From: Brevibacillus massiliensis
GTDB lineage: Bacteria; Bacillota; Bacilli; Brevibacillales; Brevibacillaceae
Direction: 5' to 3'
Assembly (NCBI RefSeq): GCF_000311785.1
Contig: NZ_HE978541.1
Span: forward strand, 111,895 to 175,894
DNA length: 64,000 nt
The notes under the pieces are model-generated. The model had not been told where the DNA came from. It saw nothing but the letters and a program-made list of their open reading frames with translations, and made no database searches. Shown here piece by piece: positions 16,490-26,011 of the stretch (positions are counted from its first letter, which is position 1; each line of letters starts with the position of its first letter). The position numbers and the translations under genes are program-made.

Positions 16490-16589
16490 TTGAAATGAAA
16501 AGGGCCGAGCTATTTCAAATCATCCATGCAGGGTAAGCGGGCCGCCGCTGCTTCTGCCGGGGATTCGGAAATGGCCCTTTTCATTTCAA
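16490..16589 (+). repeat. Long intercistronic inverted repeat (17-bp perfect arms)
   Basis: TTGAAATGAAAAGGGCC at 16490-16506 is exactly complementary to 16573-16589, around a 66-base loop that can fold further. No T-run follows, so it is not a usual terminator. It lies between the binding-protein gene and the amidohydrolase gene, where stem-loops often stabilise the upstream message. The perfect arms could alternatively be the ends of a tiny decayed mobile element. Confidence 0.75.
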
Positions 16590-16612
16590 GAGCGCGCAAA
16601 GGAGAATGCGAG

Positions 16613-17803
16613 ATGCAAATAACAAGCGATACCATTGCGGAATATGCGGATCAGGTAATAGACGATGTGATCAAGTGGCGGCGATATCTCCACCAGAACC
16701 CCGAGTTATCGTTTCATGAAGTGAACACGGCTCAATTCGTCTTTGACACATTGCAATCATTTGGTGAACTTGAGCTTTCTAGGCCGACCAGGACAAGTGT
16801 GATGGCGCGGCTGATCGGGCCTAATCCGGGGAAGACGCTGGCATTGCGCGCAGATATGGACGCCTTGCCCATCACGGAGGAGACGGGCTTGCCGTTCGCT
16901 TCGCAAAATCCTGGAGTCATGCATGCGTGCGGCCATGACGGACATACGGCCATTTTGTTGGGCACCGCAAAAATTTTGGCCGGAATGAAGGAGCAGATCA
17001 ACGGGGAGGTGCGGTTTTTATTCCAACATGGGGAAGAACAGTTTCCCGGCGGCGCCCAGGAGATGGTCAAGGCAGGGTGCATGGACGGCGTCGACATGGT
17101 GATCGGCCTGCACCTCGATTCACAGCGGGAGACCGGGCAAATCGCTCTCTTGAGCGGTCCGTACTACGCCGCACCGGATTCGTTCGAGATTACAGTCATC
17201 GGGAAAGGCGGTCATGCTGCTTATCCGCATGAAACAGTCGACAGTGTCGCCGTGGCGGCTCAGGTGATCACAAATTTGCAGCAGATTGTATCGCGAACGA
17301 CCAACCCTCTCGATTCGCTCGTCTTGTCGGTAAGCACGATTGCCGGAGGACAAGCCCATAATGTCATCCCCGGGAAAGTCACGATGACCGGCACCGTGAG
17401 AAGCTTTCAGCCGGCGTTTCGCCAATCTGTGCCTGAGCGGATGGAAGCGGTCATCAGAGGTGTGACCGCCGCTCATGGAGCATCATATGAATTTCGCTAT
17501 ACGAGAGGATACGACCCGGTGATTAACGACGAAAAATTGACCAATCTGGTCCGGGCTACGCTGGTCAGCGTGTTTGGCGAGGAAGCCCTTCCGCCAGTAG
17601 AGCGACAGATGGGCGGTGAGGATTTCTCCGCCTATTTGCAAAAGGCCCCGGGAACGTTTTTTGATATCGGTGCCGGCAATGTTGCGAAAGGAATCGTCGC
17701 TCCGCACCATCACCCGCGCTTTACGATCGACGAGGATGCGCTGTTGATCGGTGTGAAGGCGTTCGTGAACATAGCTTACAACCTGCTAAATCGAAAGGAT
17801 TGA
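16613..17803 (+). CDS. M20D-type amidohydrolase (hippurate / N-acyl-amino-acid hydrolase family)
   Basis: A 396-residue metal-dependent amidohydrolase. The metal-binding motifs [34 protein letters not shown] and the final [10 protein letters not shown] are all present, with the dimerisation insert between ([20 protein letters not shown]). Enzymes of this family cleave N-acyl amino acids such as hippurate (benzoylglycine) or IAA conjugates to a carboxylate and an amino acid. ATG 16613 follows AAAGGAG. Placed inside a transporter operon and near a benzoate-CoA ligase and BenE permease, it may release benzoate-like acids from imported conjugates. That link is my inference; a general N-acyl-amino-acid role is equally compatible. 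Confidence 0.87.
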   Translation: MQITSDTIAEYADQVIDDVIKWRRYLHQNPELSFHEVNTAQFVFDTLQSFGELELSRPTRTSVMARLIGPNPGKTLALRADMDALPITEETGLPFASQNPGVMHACGHDGHTAILLGTAKILAGMKEQINGEVRFLFQHGEEQFPGGAQEMVKAGCMDGVDMVIGLHLDSQRETGQIALLSGPYYAAPDSFEITVIGKGGHAAYPHETVDSVAVAAQVITNLQQIVSRTTNPLDSLVLSVSTIAGGQAHNVIPGKVTMTGTVRSFQPAFRQSVPERMEAVIRGVTAAHGASYEFRYTRGYDPVINDEKLTNLVRATLVSVFGEEALPPVERQMGGEDFSAYLQKAPGTFFDIGAGNVAKGIVAPHHHPRFTIDEDALLIGVKAFVNIAYNLLNRKD

Positions 17804-17807
17804 ACCG

Positions 17808-18833
17808 ATGAAGCCGATACTGGAAGTCCGCGGATTGAAAACCCACTTTTTTACCGATGCGGGTGTTGTTCGTTCTGTTGATGGCGTTGATTTTACGATC
17901 AAGCAGGGCGAAATTCTCGGGATTGTCGGCGAATCGGGGTGCGGCAAAAGCGTTACCTCCCTGTCCATCATGAGGCTGATCCCTTCCCCCCCCGGTAAGA
18001 CGGTAGGCGGCGAGATCATGTTTCAGGGGAAGAACCTGCTGGCCGTGTCAGAAAAGGAAATGCGCTCCATTCGCGGCAATGAGATCGCCATGATCTTTCA
18101 GGAGCCGATGACCAGCTTGAATCCCGCTTTTCGCATCGGAGCGCAAATCTGTGAAGCGATTCAACTACACTTGGGCATTGGCCGCAGCCAGGCCAGACAG
18201 CGAGCTGTTGAGCTGCTGCGCGAAGTAGGCATTCCGCGGCCCGAACAACTGATTTTTGAATATCCGCATCAACTCTCCGGGGGAATGCGACAGCGTGTGA
18301 TGATCGCCATGGCCATGGCTTGCAGGCCAAAACTGCTCATCGCCGACGAACCGACAACGGCCCTGGATGTAACGATTCAAGCGCAGATATTGACTCTTAT
18401 GCGGCGAATCCGGGATGAAGCCGGTACCTCGATCATGCTGATTACCCACGATTTGGGCGTAGTTGCGGAGACGTGCGACCGGGTGGTGGTGATGTACGCG
18501 GGAAAGGTGATCGAAGAGGCGGATGTGAAGACACTGTTTAAAAATCCGAAACATCCTTACACCCAGGGGTTGCTGCAATCCGTTCCGAAGCTGAAAGGGC
18601 CGCGCGAAAGACTGTACTCCATTCCCGGCAGCATTCCGGTACCTCACGCAATGCCGAAAGGGTGCAAATTTGCCCCGCGATGTCCACTTGCCGGACAAGC
18701 GTGTTGGGAATCGGAACCGGAGTTGCTTGGCGTGGACGAGCGTACACTCCACCACGTTCGGTGCTGGTTGCACCACGACTCGCGATCCGCAGCCGATCTG
18801 GTCAAAACCGCCGGCAAAGGGGGAACGACATGA
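17808..18833 (+). CDS. dppD: Oligopeptide-type ABC transporter ATP-binding protein
   Basis: A 341-residue ATPase with Walker [10 protein letters not shown]-loop [12 protein letters not shown], signature [15 protein letters not shown], Walker [13 protein letters not shown] and the H-loop in LITHDLGVV. The C-terminal extension has the Cys-containing stretch [16 protein letters not shown] typical of the DppD/OppD tail. It energises the DppBC permease together with DppF. It starts 4 bases after the M20 gene and overlaps dppF by 4 bases (ATGA), so the subunits are translated in a coupled manner. Confidence 0.92.
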   Translation: MKPILEVRGLKTHFFTDAGVVRSVDGVDFTIKQGEILGIVGESGCGKSVTSLSIMRLIPSPPGKTVGGEIMFQGKNLLAVSEKEMRSIRGNEIAMIFQEPMTSLNPAFRIGAQICEAIQLHLGIGRSQARQRAVELLREVGIPRPEQLIFEYPHQLSGGMRQRVMIAMAMACRPKLLIADEPTTALDVTIQAQILTLMRRIRDEAGTSIMLITHDLGVVAETCDRVVVMYAGKVIEEADVKTLFKNPKHPYTQGLLQSVPKLKGPRERLYSIPGSIPVPHAMPKGCKFAPRCPLAGQACWESEPELLGVDERTLHHVRCWLHHDSRSAADLVKTAGKGGTT

Positions 18834-19819
18834 ACAAGACTTTGCTAGAAGTGAAGGATTTAACGAAATACTACCCGATTCGCGGCGGATTGTTTCAGCG
18901 CAATAAGCAATACGTCAAGGCTGTTGACGGTGTTACTTTCAGCATCCGGGAAGGGGAAACGTTTGGCCTCGTAGGAGAGAGCGGGTGCGGGAAATCGACT
19001 ACGGGCAGGAGCATCCTGCGCCTGATTGAGCCGACGTCTGGAAAGGTTTACTTTGACGGCCGGGAGATTACCAAACTGAATCATCAAGAACTGCGGAACA
19101 TTCGCAAAGACATGCAAATTATCTTTCAGGATCCTTATGCTTCTTTGAATCCGCGGATGACAATTGGGAAAATGATGGAAGAGCCAATGATCGTCCACGG
19201 AATTTCCGATAAGTCGCTGCGGCGACAGAAGGTCCGGGAAATGCTGGAAGTCGTTGGACTTAACGCCGAACACGGCGACCGCTACCCCCATGAATTCAGC
19301 GGCGGACAGAGGCAGCGCGTCGGAATTGCCAGGGCGTTGATGCACCAGCCCAAGCTGATCGTAGCGGACGAACCTGTCTCCGCTCTCGATGTCAGCGTGC
19401 AGTCACAGGTGCTGAACCTGCTGCAAGACCTGCAGGAGACTTTTCGCTTGACCTATCTGTTTATTTCCCATGATTTAAGCGTCGTCAGATATATTTGCGA
19501 CCGTATCGGAGTGATGTACCTCGGCAGAATGGTCGAATTGGGCGAGCGGGACGCCCTCTATGACCGCCCGCTTCACCCCTATACGCAAGCACTGCTCTCG
19601 GCGGCTCCGATTCCCGACCCCGAGGCGCTGCGGGAGCGGATCGTACTGCAAGGGGATGTGCCAAACCCGGCCAACCCGCCTGTCGGCTGTGCTTTTCACC
19701 CGCGCTGCCCTTATGCCGTGGAAACGTGCAGGACCACCCGTCCGGCCTTTAGAGAAGCGGAGTCCGGGCGGTTTGTGGCCTGTCATTTGTACGAAACAGG
19801 TGGTGAGCCGGTTGCTTAA
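18830..19819 (+). CDS. dppF: Oligopeptide-type ABC transporter ATP-binding protein
   Basis: A 329-residue partner ATPase: Walker [14 protein letters not shown]-loop [14 protein letters not shown], signature [15 protein letters not shown], Walker [13 protein letters not shown] and a C-terminal [15 protein letters not shown] tail. ATG 18830 overlaps the dppD stop by 4 bases and follows GGGGGAAC, which fixes the start although the frame is open further upstream. The end overlaps the permease gene by 17 bases. Confidence 0.92.
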   Translation: MNKTLLEVKDLTKYYPIRGGLFQRNKQYVKAVDGVTFSIREGETFGLVGESGCGKSTTGRSILRLIEPTSGKVYFDGREITKLNHQELRNIRKDMQIIFQDPYASLNPRMTIGKMMEEPMIVHGISDKSLRRQKVREMLEVVGLNAEHGDRYPHEFSGGQRQRVGIARALMHQPKLIVADEPVSALDVSVQSQVLNLLQDLQETFRLTYLFISHDLSVVRYICDRIGVMYLGRMVELGERDALYDRPLHPYTQALLSAAPIPDPEALRERIVLQGDVPNPANPPVGCAFHPRCPYAVETCRTTRPAFREAESGRFVACHLYETGGEPVA

Positions 19820-20816
19820 ATACGTGTTGCAACGAATGGGACATCTGATTCCTGTTTTATTTGGCATGTCGATCATCGTCTTTTCGATCATCCACGCAAT
19901 CCCTGGCGATCCGGCCGAAGTTATTTTAGGGCAAAGGGCGGATCCGGAAGCAATTAAAACGTTGCGGGCGCAATTAGGACTGGATCAGCCTTTACATGTG
20001 CAATATTTCCATTTTTTAGAGCGTATCCTGCAAGGGGATCTGGGCACATCCATGGTAACCAAACAGCCGATTGTCGAGGAAATGGTTCCCTATCTCGCGG
20101 CAACTGCCGAGTTGGCTATCTTCAGCATGATCATCGCGGTCATTTTCGGTGTCAACCTGGGGATTCTCTCGGCCTGGAGACGTAACACATGGCTTGACAA
20201 CGGGGCGATGGCGCTGGCTCTCGTCGGTGTGTCAATGCCGATCTTCTGGTTAGGCCTCGTGGAACAATGGTTGTTCAGCGTCAAACTTGACTGGCTGCCG
20301 GTGTTGGGTCGAGCCGATGTTCGCGATACGATCACCCCGATTACCCATTTTTACCTGATCGATACGTTGCTGGCTGGCAATACCGGGCAGTTCTGGTCTG
20401 TCCTGAAACATATCATTTTACCGGGAATTGCCCTGGCAACGATCCCAACCGCGATTATTGCCCGGATGACGCGCGCGAGCATGCTGGAGGTGCTCAAGCA
20501 TGAATACATTCGGACCGCTCGGGCAAAAGGGCTGCACGATTTTTTCGTCGTCTACAAGCATGCGTTGAAAAACGCGTTTGCCCCTGTTTTAACGGTAATC
20601 GGCTTACAGCTCGGGACGCTGCTGGGCGGAGCCGTTCTGACCGAGACGATCTTTGGCTGGCCCGGAGTCGGACTCTACTTGTTTAATGCGATCGGCGCCC
20701 GCGATTATGCCGTCATCCAATCGGGGATCCTCGTGTTGGCAACGATTTATATCGTCGTAAACCTGATCGTCGATTTGCTCTACGCTTATTTCGATCCAAG
20801 GATCCAGTACAAATAG
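19803..20816 (+). CDS. dppB: Oligopeptide-type ABC transporter permease
   Basis: A 337-residue membrane protein of the DppB/OppB type. It begins with [26 protein letters not shown], written here in parts: segment [17 protein letters not shown] then IPGDPAEV. It has six hydrophobic helices and the EAA loop [20 protein letters not shown] that contacts the ATPases. GTG 19803, inside the end of dppF and after CAGGTGG, is the best start; GTG 19800 is possible. It pairs with DppC to form the channel. Confidence 0.9.
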   Translation: MSRLLKYVLQRMGHLIPVLFGMSIIVFSIIHAIPGDPAEVILGQRADPEAIKTLRAQLGLDQPLHVQYFHFLERILQGDLGTSMVTKQPIVEEMVPYLAATAELAIFSMIIAVIFGVNLGILSAWRRNTWLDNGAMALALVGVSMPIFWLGLVEQWLFSVKLDWLPVLGRADVRDTITPITHFYLIDTLLAGNTGQFWSVLKHIILPGIALATIPTAIIARMTRASMLEVLKHEYIRTARAKGLHDFFVVYKHALKNAFAPVLTVIGLQLGTLLGGAVLTETIFGWPGVGLYLFNAIGARDYAVIQSGILVLATIYIVVNLIVDLLYAYFDPRIQYK

Positions 20817-20830
20817 GGAGGTGATTGGGG

Positions 20831-21730
20831 ATGCAAACAGATCGTGTGCACGCAAATCAGAGTGTTTCAATCAACTCCAATTACCAGAAGGCCAGGTCGC
20901 CTTGGATGGAAGGATGGAGGCGTTTGCGAAAGCAAAAGGCAGCGCTCATCGGCGGCGGCATCGTCATCCTCTTCGTCCTGATCGGACTGTTGGCGCCTGT
21001 CCTCGCTCCGTATGATCCGACTGAACAAAACTTGAAGATCAATTTGCAGCCGCCGTCAAGCGATCATTGGCTTGGGACGGATGATGCGGGCCGGGACGTC
21101 TTTTCCCGCTTATTGTACGGAGCGCGCATCTCATTGACGATAGGCTTCTTTTCTGTCATCGGATCGCTTGTGATTGGCGGTTTGCTCGGTCTTTTGGCAG
21201 GTTATTTCGGCAAGTGGATCGACACGCTGATCTCCCGCTTGTTTGACATGATGCTGGCTTTTCCCAGCATTCTGCTGGCGATTGCGATCGTGGCCATTCT
21301 CGGACCGGGCTTGTTTAATGCCTTGCTTGCCATAGCCATTATCAACATACCGACATTTGGCCGACTGATTCGCTCCAGAGTGCTCAGTGTAAAACAGGAA
21401 GAGTATATTATGGCTGCCAGGGCACAGGGAATGACCCAGTGGCGGTTGATCTTTCGGCATGTGCTGCCTAACAGTTGGGTGCCGTTAATCGTCCAGGGGA
21501 CACTGGGAATCGGTACCGCGGTTTTGGACGCCGCAGCTTTGGGCTTTCTTGGGCTGGGAGCGCAACCTCCTGACGCGGAATGGGGAAAGATGCTGTCCGA
21601 TGCGAAGGGGTACATCACGAATGCCCCGTGGCTGATGCTCTGCCCGGGGATTGCCATCATGCTGAGCGTTTTAGGCTTTAACATGTTTGGCGATGGACTG
21701 CGTGATGCGCTTGATCCGAAAGAGCGGTAG
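20831..21730 (+). CDS. dppC: Oligopeptide-type ABC transporter permease
   Basis: A 299-residue permease with the N-terminal cytoplasmic stretch followed by a hydrophobic helix and LAPYDPTEQNL, WLGTDDAGRDVFSRLLYGAR and the EAA loop EYIMAARAQGMTQWRLIFRH. These are standard for DppC/OppC. ATG 20831 is chosen because GGAGGTG lies 6 bases upstream. It is the last gene of the sigma-54 operon and is followed by a terminator. Confidence 0.92.
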   Translation: MQTDRVHANQSVSINSNYQKARSPWMEGWRRLRKQKAALIGGGIVILFVLIGLLAPVLAPYDPTEQNLKINLQPPSSDHWLGTDDAGRDVFSRLLYGARISLTIGFFSVIGSLVIGGLLGLLAGYFGKWIDTLISRLFDMMLAFPSILLAIAIVAILGPGLFNALLAIAIINIPTFGRLIRSRVLSVKQEEYIMAARAQGMTQWRLIFRHVLPNSWVPLIVQGTLGIGTAVLDAAALGFLGLGAQPPDAEWGKMLSDAKGYITNAPWLMLCPGIAIMLSVLGFNMFGDGLRDALDPKER

Positions 21731-21740
21731 GAAGATCCTG

Positions 21741-21767
21741 GGACGGGCTTGCCCGTCTCTTTTTTTT
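21741..21767 (+). terminator. Terminator at the end of the dpp-type operon
   Basis: GGACGGGC-TT-GCCCGTCT followed by eight T. It lies 10 bases after the dppC stop and separates the sigma-54 operon from the liv operon. Confidence 0.92.
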
Positions 21768-21773
21768 GTTTGA

Positions 21774-21895
21774 TATATTACGTAATTTTAACGATCATAT
21801 AATTATCAGCATTATGTTTTTATTACGAACATTAAAAAAATCTTTGTAAAAATCAGATGCAGAATATATAATACTATTTGAATATATTGATATTC
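21774..21895 (+). promoter_or_regulatory. livK upstream region: promoter and a partial match to the 36-bp operator
   Basis: TTGTAA (21844-21849), 17 bp, TATAAT (21867-21872) is a good sigma-A promoter for livK. At 21777-21812 ATTACG and ACGAT stand at exactly the positions they hold in the operators before ECH1, paaA and ECH2, and TATATT overlaps the left end in the same way, but the right half is poor (only CA of AACRTAA) and no -35 is in place. Just after the -10, GAATAT-ATTG-ATATTC (21880-21895) is a small dyad that could be a further regulator site. Confidence 0.5.
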
Positions 21896-21992
21896 CAGAA
21901 TTTTGAGGAGGGGGCGCACAGAGACTAGAAAGAGGGCAGCAGATCATACCTGCTTTGTTCAGCACAAAGTATTTGATTGACGGGGTGAGAAA

Positions 21993-23246
21993 ATGAGAAA
22001 AACCAAAATTGTAATCGCTTTCTTGCTGGTTTTAAGTATGGCCCTGCTGTCAGCCTGCGGCCAGTCCGCCACCGCTCCGGTTTCGGGGTCGGAGAACAAG
22101 CCCCAGGGCGAGGCCCCTGCCGCCGGCGGAGACAAGGCGCCCGCGAATCAGGCACCGGTAAAAATCGGTGCGATTCTCCCGTATTCCGGCGTCTACGCCT
22201 CTTTGGGCGAGAACCTGACGAGAGGATTGGAATTGTACTTTGACACGGTCAATTGGGAAGCGGGCGGAAGAAAAATCGAACTCATCAAAGAGGATGAGGA
22301 AAACGATCCGCAGGCCGCCCTGCGCAAGCTCCGCAAACTGGTCGAAAAGGATCAAATCGACTTCCTGACCGGTCCGGTCAGCACAGCGGTTGCCTACGCG
22401 CTGCGCGATGAAGTGGACAGCAAGAAAATCCCCTTCCTCGTCTCGCATGCCGGCGGCAACGATCTGACCAGAAGCAAAGGCAGCAATTACATCTGGAGAT
22501 CGTCTTTCAGCTCGTGGCAGATCGGCCACTCGATGGGAAAATACGCCTATGACCATATCTCCAAGAAGATGTACCTGGTCGCTGCCGACTACGCGTTCGG
22601 ACACGAGGTCGTAACCGCTTTCAAAGAGGCCTATACAGCGGCTGGCGGCGAAATTACCGGAGAAGTCTTCCCGCCGCTCGGTTCCAACGACTACGCCTCG
22701 TATCTGACCCAGATCAAGGGAGCCAACCCGGAAGCCGTCTACGCTTTCTTCGCGGGCAGCGACGCCGTTCGCTTCGTCCAGCAGTACGAGCAGTACGGGC
22801 TGAAAGGCAAAATCCCGCTCGTCGGCTCCGGGTGGTTGAACGCCGAGGATATCCGTCCGGCCCAGGGCAGCTCGCCGGAAGGGATCATCAGCACGATGTT
22901 CTGGGATTACCACCTGGATACGCCGGAGAACAAAGCTTTTATCGAAGCCTACGAGAAGAAGTACAACCAGCGCCCGAGCATTGAGTCGATTGAAGGCTAC
23001 GATGCGGGGCGGATCATCGCAGAGGTGTTGAACAGCCTGAACGGCGATACCTCTGATAAGCAAAAAGTAACGGAAGCATTCGGGAAAGTCGCCTTTACCA
23101 GCCCGCGCGGACCGATCAAATTCGATCCCAAGACCCATCACATCATCCAGCAGCTGTACGTCATCCAAACCGAATTGAAAGATGGCAAAACGGAAAACAA
23201 AGTGATTGACACGATCGGCGAGGTCCAGGATCCCGGAGTGCAGTAA
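21993..23246 (+). CDS. livK: Branched-chain-type ABC transporter substrate-binding lipoprotein
   Basis: A 417-residue periplasmic-binding-fold type I lipoprotein. The signal MRKTKIVIAFLLVLSMALLS leads to the lipobox LLSAC. The mature protein carries KIGAILPYSGVYASLGE, ENDPQAALRKLRKLVEKD and GYDAGRIIAEVLNSL, standard for Liv-type receptors. Related systems import amino acids but also aromatic acids such as benzoate and 4-hydroxybenzoate derivatives. Its position directly before the paa operon suggests an aromatic acid or conjugate as ligand; this is inference. GGGGTG precedes ATG 21993. Confidence 0.9.
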   Translation: MRKTKIVIAFLLVLSMALLSACGQSATAPVSGSENKPQGEAPAAGGDKAPANQAPVKIGAILPYSGVYASLGENLTRGLELYFDTVNWEAGGRKIELIKEDEENDPQAALRKLRKLVEKDQIDFLTGPVSTAVAYALRDEVDSKKIPFLVSHAGGNDLTRSKGSNYIWRSSFSSWQIGHSMGKYAYDHISKKMYLVAADYAFGHEVVTAFKEAYTAAGGEITGEVFPPLGSNDYASYLTQIKGANPEAVYAFFAGSDAVRFVQQYEQYGLKGKIPLVGSGWLNAEDIRPAQGSSPEGIISTMFWDYHLDTPENKAFIEAYEKKYNQRPSIESIEGYDAGRIIAEVLNSLNGDTSDKQKVTEAFGKVAFTSPRGPIKFDPKTHHIIQQLYVIQTELKDGKTENKVIDTIGEVQDPGVQ

Positions 23247-23270
23247 CCGACTACCAACGCATCAACAGGG

Positions 23271-23292
23271 CCCTCTGTGCAGCGCACAGGGG
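23271..23292 (+). other. Intercistronic stem-loop between livK and livH
   Basis: CCCTCTGTGC-AG-CGCACAGGGGG forms a 10-bp RNA stem (one G-U pair) without a T-run. It fits the usual retention structure that keeps binding-protein mRNA more abundant than permease mRNA. Confidence 0.65.
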
Positions 23293-23336
23293 GACCGCTG
23301 CCAGTCTCATAGCTCGATGAGGGAGATGGATTACTC

Positions 23337-24203
23337 TTGGATATTTTGGCAATTCAACTGGTCAACGGTTTGTCATATGGTCTGCTCCTGTTCATGATCA
23401 CAAGCGGCTTATCGCTGATCTTCGGAATCATGGGCGTGCTGAATCTGGCCCACGGCTCGCTCTACATGGTTGGAGCTTATCTGGCGCTTGGCATAACCAA
23501 GCACGTGGCCCCCAGCTTCTTTGCTGCCCTGCTCTTGGCTCCGCTGCTGGTGGCGCTGTTTTCCGTCATCCTGGAGGTGGGGCTGCTTCGGCCCACTTAT
23601 CGTCTGGGTCATTTGTCGCAAGTGCTGCTCACTTTTGGATTGGCGTACGTCGTCCACGACCTGGTCCGCTGGATCTGGGGCTCCAGCGTGCAATCCCTGT
23701 CCATCCCTGCGTCCCTTGGCAGTTCTGTCGAGTTGTTCGGCCAGACCTTCCCGATCTATCGCCTGGCAGTGATGGGCTTTGGACTCATCGTCGCAGCCGC
23801 CATGTGGTTCTTCCAGGAAAAAACCCGCTGGGGGGCGATTATCCGGGCCGGGCTGTCCAACAGAGAGATGGTGGGCGGGCTGGGGATCAATATCACCGTG
23901 GTGTTCACCGTTGTCTTTGCCATCGGAGGGCTCTTGGCCGGCATCGGGGGAGTGGCCGCGGCGCCCATTCTCGGTCTGTTTCCCGGGATGGAATTCGAGG
24001 TGCTGATCCTCGCGCTGGTCATTTTGGTCGTCGGCGGACTGGGATCCATTACCGGGACTTTGGCCGCCAGTATGATCATCGGAGTGGTGGACACGTTTGG
24101 CAAAGTGATGTTCCCGCAGCTCAGCTTGATGATCATTTTTGGGTTAATGGCACTTGTGCTGATCGTGAAACCAACCGGATTGCTCGGAAAGCAGGTGAAC
24201 TGA
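23337..24203 (+). CDS. livH: Branched-chain-type ABC transporter permease
   Basis: A 288-residue membrane protein of the LivH type with about eight hydrophobic segments. Signature stretches are SLIFGIMGVLNLAHGSLYM near the N-terminus and LVILVVGGLGSITGTLAA near the C-terminus. The start is TTG 23337, about 6 bases after a GAGGGAGATGG box; no ATG or GTG is nearer in frame. Its stop overlaps the livM start by one base. Confidence 0.88.
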   Translation: MDILAIQLVNGLSYGLLLFMITSGLSLIFGIMGVLNLAHGSLYMVGAYLALGITKHVAPSFFAALLLAPLLVALFSVILEVGLLRPTYRLGHLSQVLLTFGLAYVVHDLVRWIWGSSVQSLSIPASLGSSVELFGQTFPIYRLAVMGFGLIVAAAMWFFQEKTRWGAIIRAGLSNREMVGGLGINITVVFTVVFAIGGLLAGIGGVAAAPILGLFPGMEFEVLILALVILVVGGLGSITGTLAASMIIGVVDTFGKVMFPQLSLMIIFGLMALVLIVKPTGLLGKQVN

Positions 24204-25183
24204 TGGAAAGTCAAAAGATAAAGACGGGCAGCCTGGCTGCTGTCCTGCTGCTGTGCCTGGTTCCGTTCCTTTCCTCCGATTATTTCACGGGCATCATGGC
24301 CGAAATCCTGATTTTCGGCATTTTTGCCGCCAGCTTGAACCTTTTGGTCGGATACACGGGGCTTGTCTCTCTTGGGCATGCCGCGTTTTTCGGGGTGGGG
24401 GCGTACACCTCCAGCCTGGTCGCGATTCACCTCTCCGCCAACCTGTTTGTCTCTTTGATCTCCGGGCTGCTCGTTTCGCTTGTCGCAGCCGGGATCGTCG
24501 GATTTTTCTGCAACAGGGTGAGCGGGTTCTACTTCCTGATGCTGACGTTGGCGTTTTCCCAGATGATCTACGCGCTTGTCTACCGCTGGGGCAGCTTGAC
24601 GGGCGGGGATAACGGCTTGTCCGGGGTACCGAAGCCGACGCTTGCCGGAGGGGTTGCGTTGGACAGTTCCAGCTCGCTCTACTTTTTGATCCTGATTCTG
24701 TTTGTCCTGGTGATGGCGGGGCTGCGCCTGTTCGTCCGCTCGCCGCTGGGACAAATCCTCGTCGGCATTCGCGAAAACGAAACGAGAATGAAATCGATGG
24801 GTTACAACACCACTTTCTATAAAAATGTGTCCTTTGTTTTGGCCGGCGGAATCGGCGGCATCGCCGGTGCGCTGTACTCCTACTTCAACGGATTCGTCTC
24901 ACCGAAAGACATCTACTGGACGATGTCCGGGGAAGTGCTGATCATGGTGCTGATCGGGGGAGCCGGTACCCTTTTGGGACCTGTTTTTGGAGCCGCTTTT
25001 ATCGTCATCCTGGAGACGATCATTAGCTCCTATACCGATCTTTGGATGCTGATCGTCGGCACCACGTTCATTCTTTTCGTCATTTTTATCCCCAAGGGAA
25101 TCGTCGGTCTGGAATCTGTTTGGCGCAAGTCCGCAAAAGCGAGGGCACCGGTGCAAACGGAGAGCCCGGAGTCAGTATCTTGA
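24203..25183 (+). CDS. livM: Branched-chain-type ABC transporter permease
   Basis: A 326-residue permease of the LivM type with some nine to ten hydrophobic segments. Recognisable are ASLNLLVGYTGLVSLGHAAF, GVGAYTSSL and the EAA-like loop GIRENETRMKSMGYNT. TGATG joins it to livH, and livG starts at or shortly after its stop. It forms the channel with LivH. Confidence 0.9.
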   Translation: MESQKIKTGSLAAVLLLCLVPFLSSDYFTGIMAEILIFGIFAASLNLLVGYTGLVSLGHAAFFGVGAYTSSLVAIHLSANLFVSLISGLLVSLVAAGIVGFFCNRVSGFYFLMLTLAFSQMIYALVYRWGSLTGGDNGLSGVPKPTLAGGVALDSSSSLYFLILILFVLVMAGLRLFVRSPLGQILVGIRENETRMKSMGYNTTFYKNVSFVLAGGIGGIAGALYSYFNGFVSPKDIYWTMSGEVLIMVLIGGAGTLLGPVFGAAFIVILETIISSYTDLWMLIVGTTFILFVIFIPKGIVGLESVWRKSAKARAPVQTESPESVS

Positions 25184-25216
25184 ATGGAACGTCAGAGTAA
25201 ACGGGGGATGGAAGCG

Positions 25217-26011
25217 ATGACAAAACCAGCGTATCAGAGCGCAACTGTAACTGAAACGCCCGCCTTGCGCGTGGAAGGGTTGGGCAAGCGGTTTGGCGGG
25301 TTGGAAATCCTGAAAGACTTGTCGTTTACGATCGCCAAGGGAGAACGGCGGGCGTTTATCGGGCCGAATGGCGCCGGCAAGTCGACGCTGTTTAACATGA
25401 TCGCGGGCGATTTGGCGCCAAGCTGCGGGGAAGTAACCTACTTCGGCGAAAACATCTCCCGGGTGCCGGGTTACCAGCGGGTGCGCAAAGGGATGGTCAG
25501 AACCTTTCAGAAGAACAACTTGTTGAATGAACTGACCGTCCAGGACAACCTGCTGTTGGTCCTGCAGATGAAGGCCGGGCTGGAGCATGTGTGGTATCGT
25601 CCGCGGCTGGCAAAGCATTTTCCGGACATATACGAGCGTGCCGACCGGCTGCTGGAGACATGGGGGCTGGCAGACCGCAGGAATGCGGTGGTAAAAAACC
25701 TGTCCTACGGCGAACAGCGCCAGGTCGAGATCCTCTTGGGAATCGCGACGGAGCCGCGGATCTTGCTGCTGGATGAACCGACTGCCGGGATGTCCAATTC
25801 CGAGACGCAGTACATTTTGCGATTGCTGCAGCAATTGCCCAAGGATCTGACTCTCTTGATCATCGAACACGACATGGACGTCGTCTTCGGACTGGCCGAT
25901 AGGGTCACGGTGCTCCATAACGGCGGCATCCTGCTGGAAGGGGACCCGCAGGCGATCCAAACCGACCCGCGTGTCTATGAAATCTACTTCGGCCAGGAAG
26001 GGGTGCTGTAG
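25217..26011 (+). CDS. livG: Branched-chain-type ABC transporter ATP-binding protein
   Basis: A 264-residue ATPase: Walker A GPNGAGKST, Q-loop MVRTFQKNNLLNELTV, signature LSYGEQRQVEILLG, Walker B ILLLDEPTAGMS and H-loop LIIEHDMDVVF. I choose ATG 25217 because GGGGGATGG precedes it; ATG 25184, immediately after the livM stop, and ATG 25208 are in frame but less well placed. The LivG-type insert after the Q-loop is present. Confidence 0.9.
   Translation: MTKPAYQSATVTETPALRVEGLGKRFGGLEILKDLSFTIAKGERRAFIGPNGAGKSTLFNMIAGDLAPSCGEVTYFGENISRVPGYQRVRKGMVRTFQKNNLLNELTVQDNLLLVLQMKAGLEHVWYRPRLAKHFPDIYERADRLLETWGLADRRNAVVKNLSYGEQRQVEILLGIATEPRILLLDEPTAGMSNSETQYILRLLQQLPKDLTLLIIEHDMDVVFGLADRVTVLHNGGILLEGDPQAIQTDPRVYEIYFGQEGVL

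Noticed and set aside
16490-16589. Insertion sequence or MITE as definite explanation of the long inverted repeat
   Set aside because: No target duplication or second copy is visible in the window, and an mRNA-protecting stem explains it as well.
22050-23168. A 372-codon minus-strand open frame over livK
   Set aside because: Shadow of the substrate-binding protein gene; no ribosome binding site and no recognisable domain.
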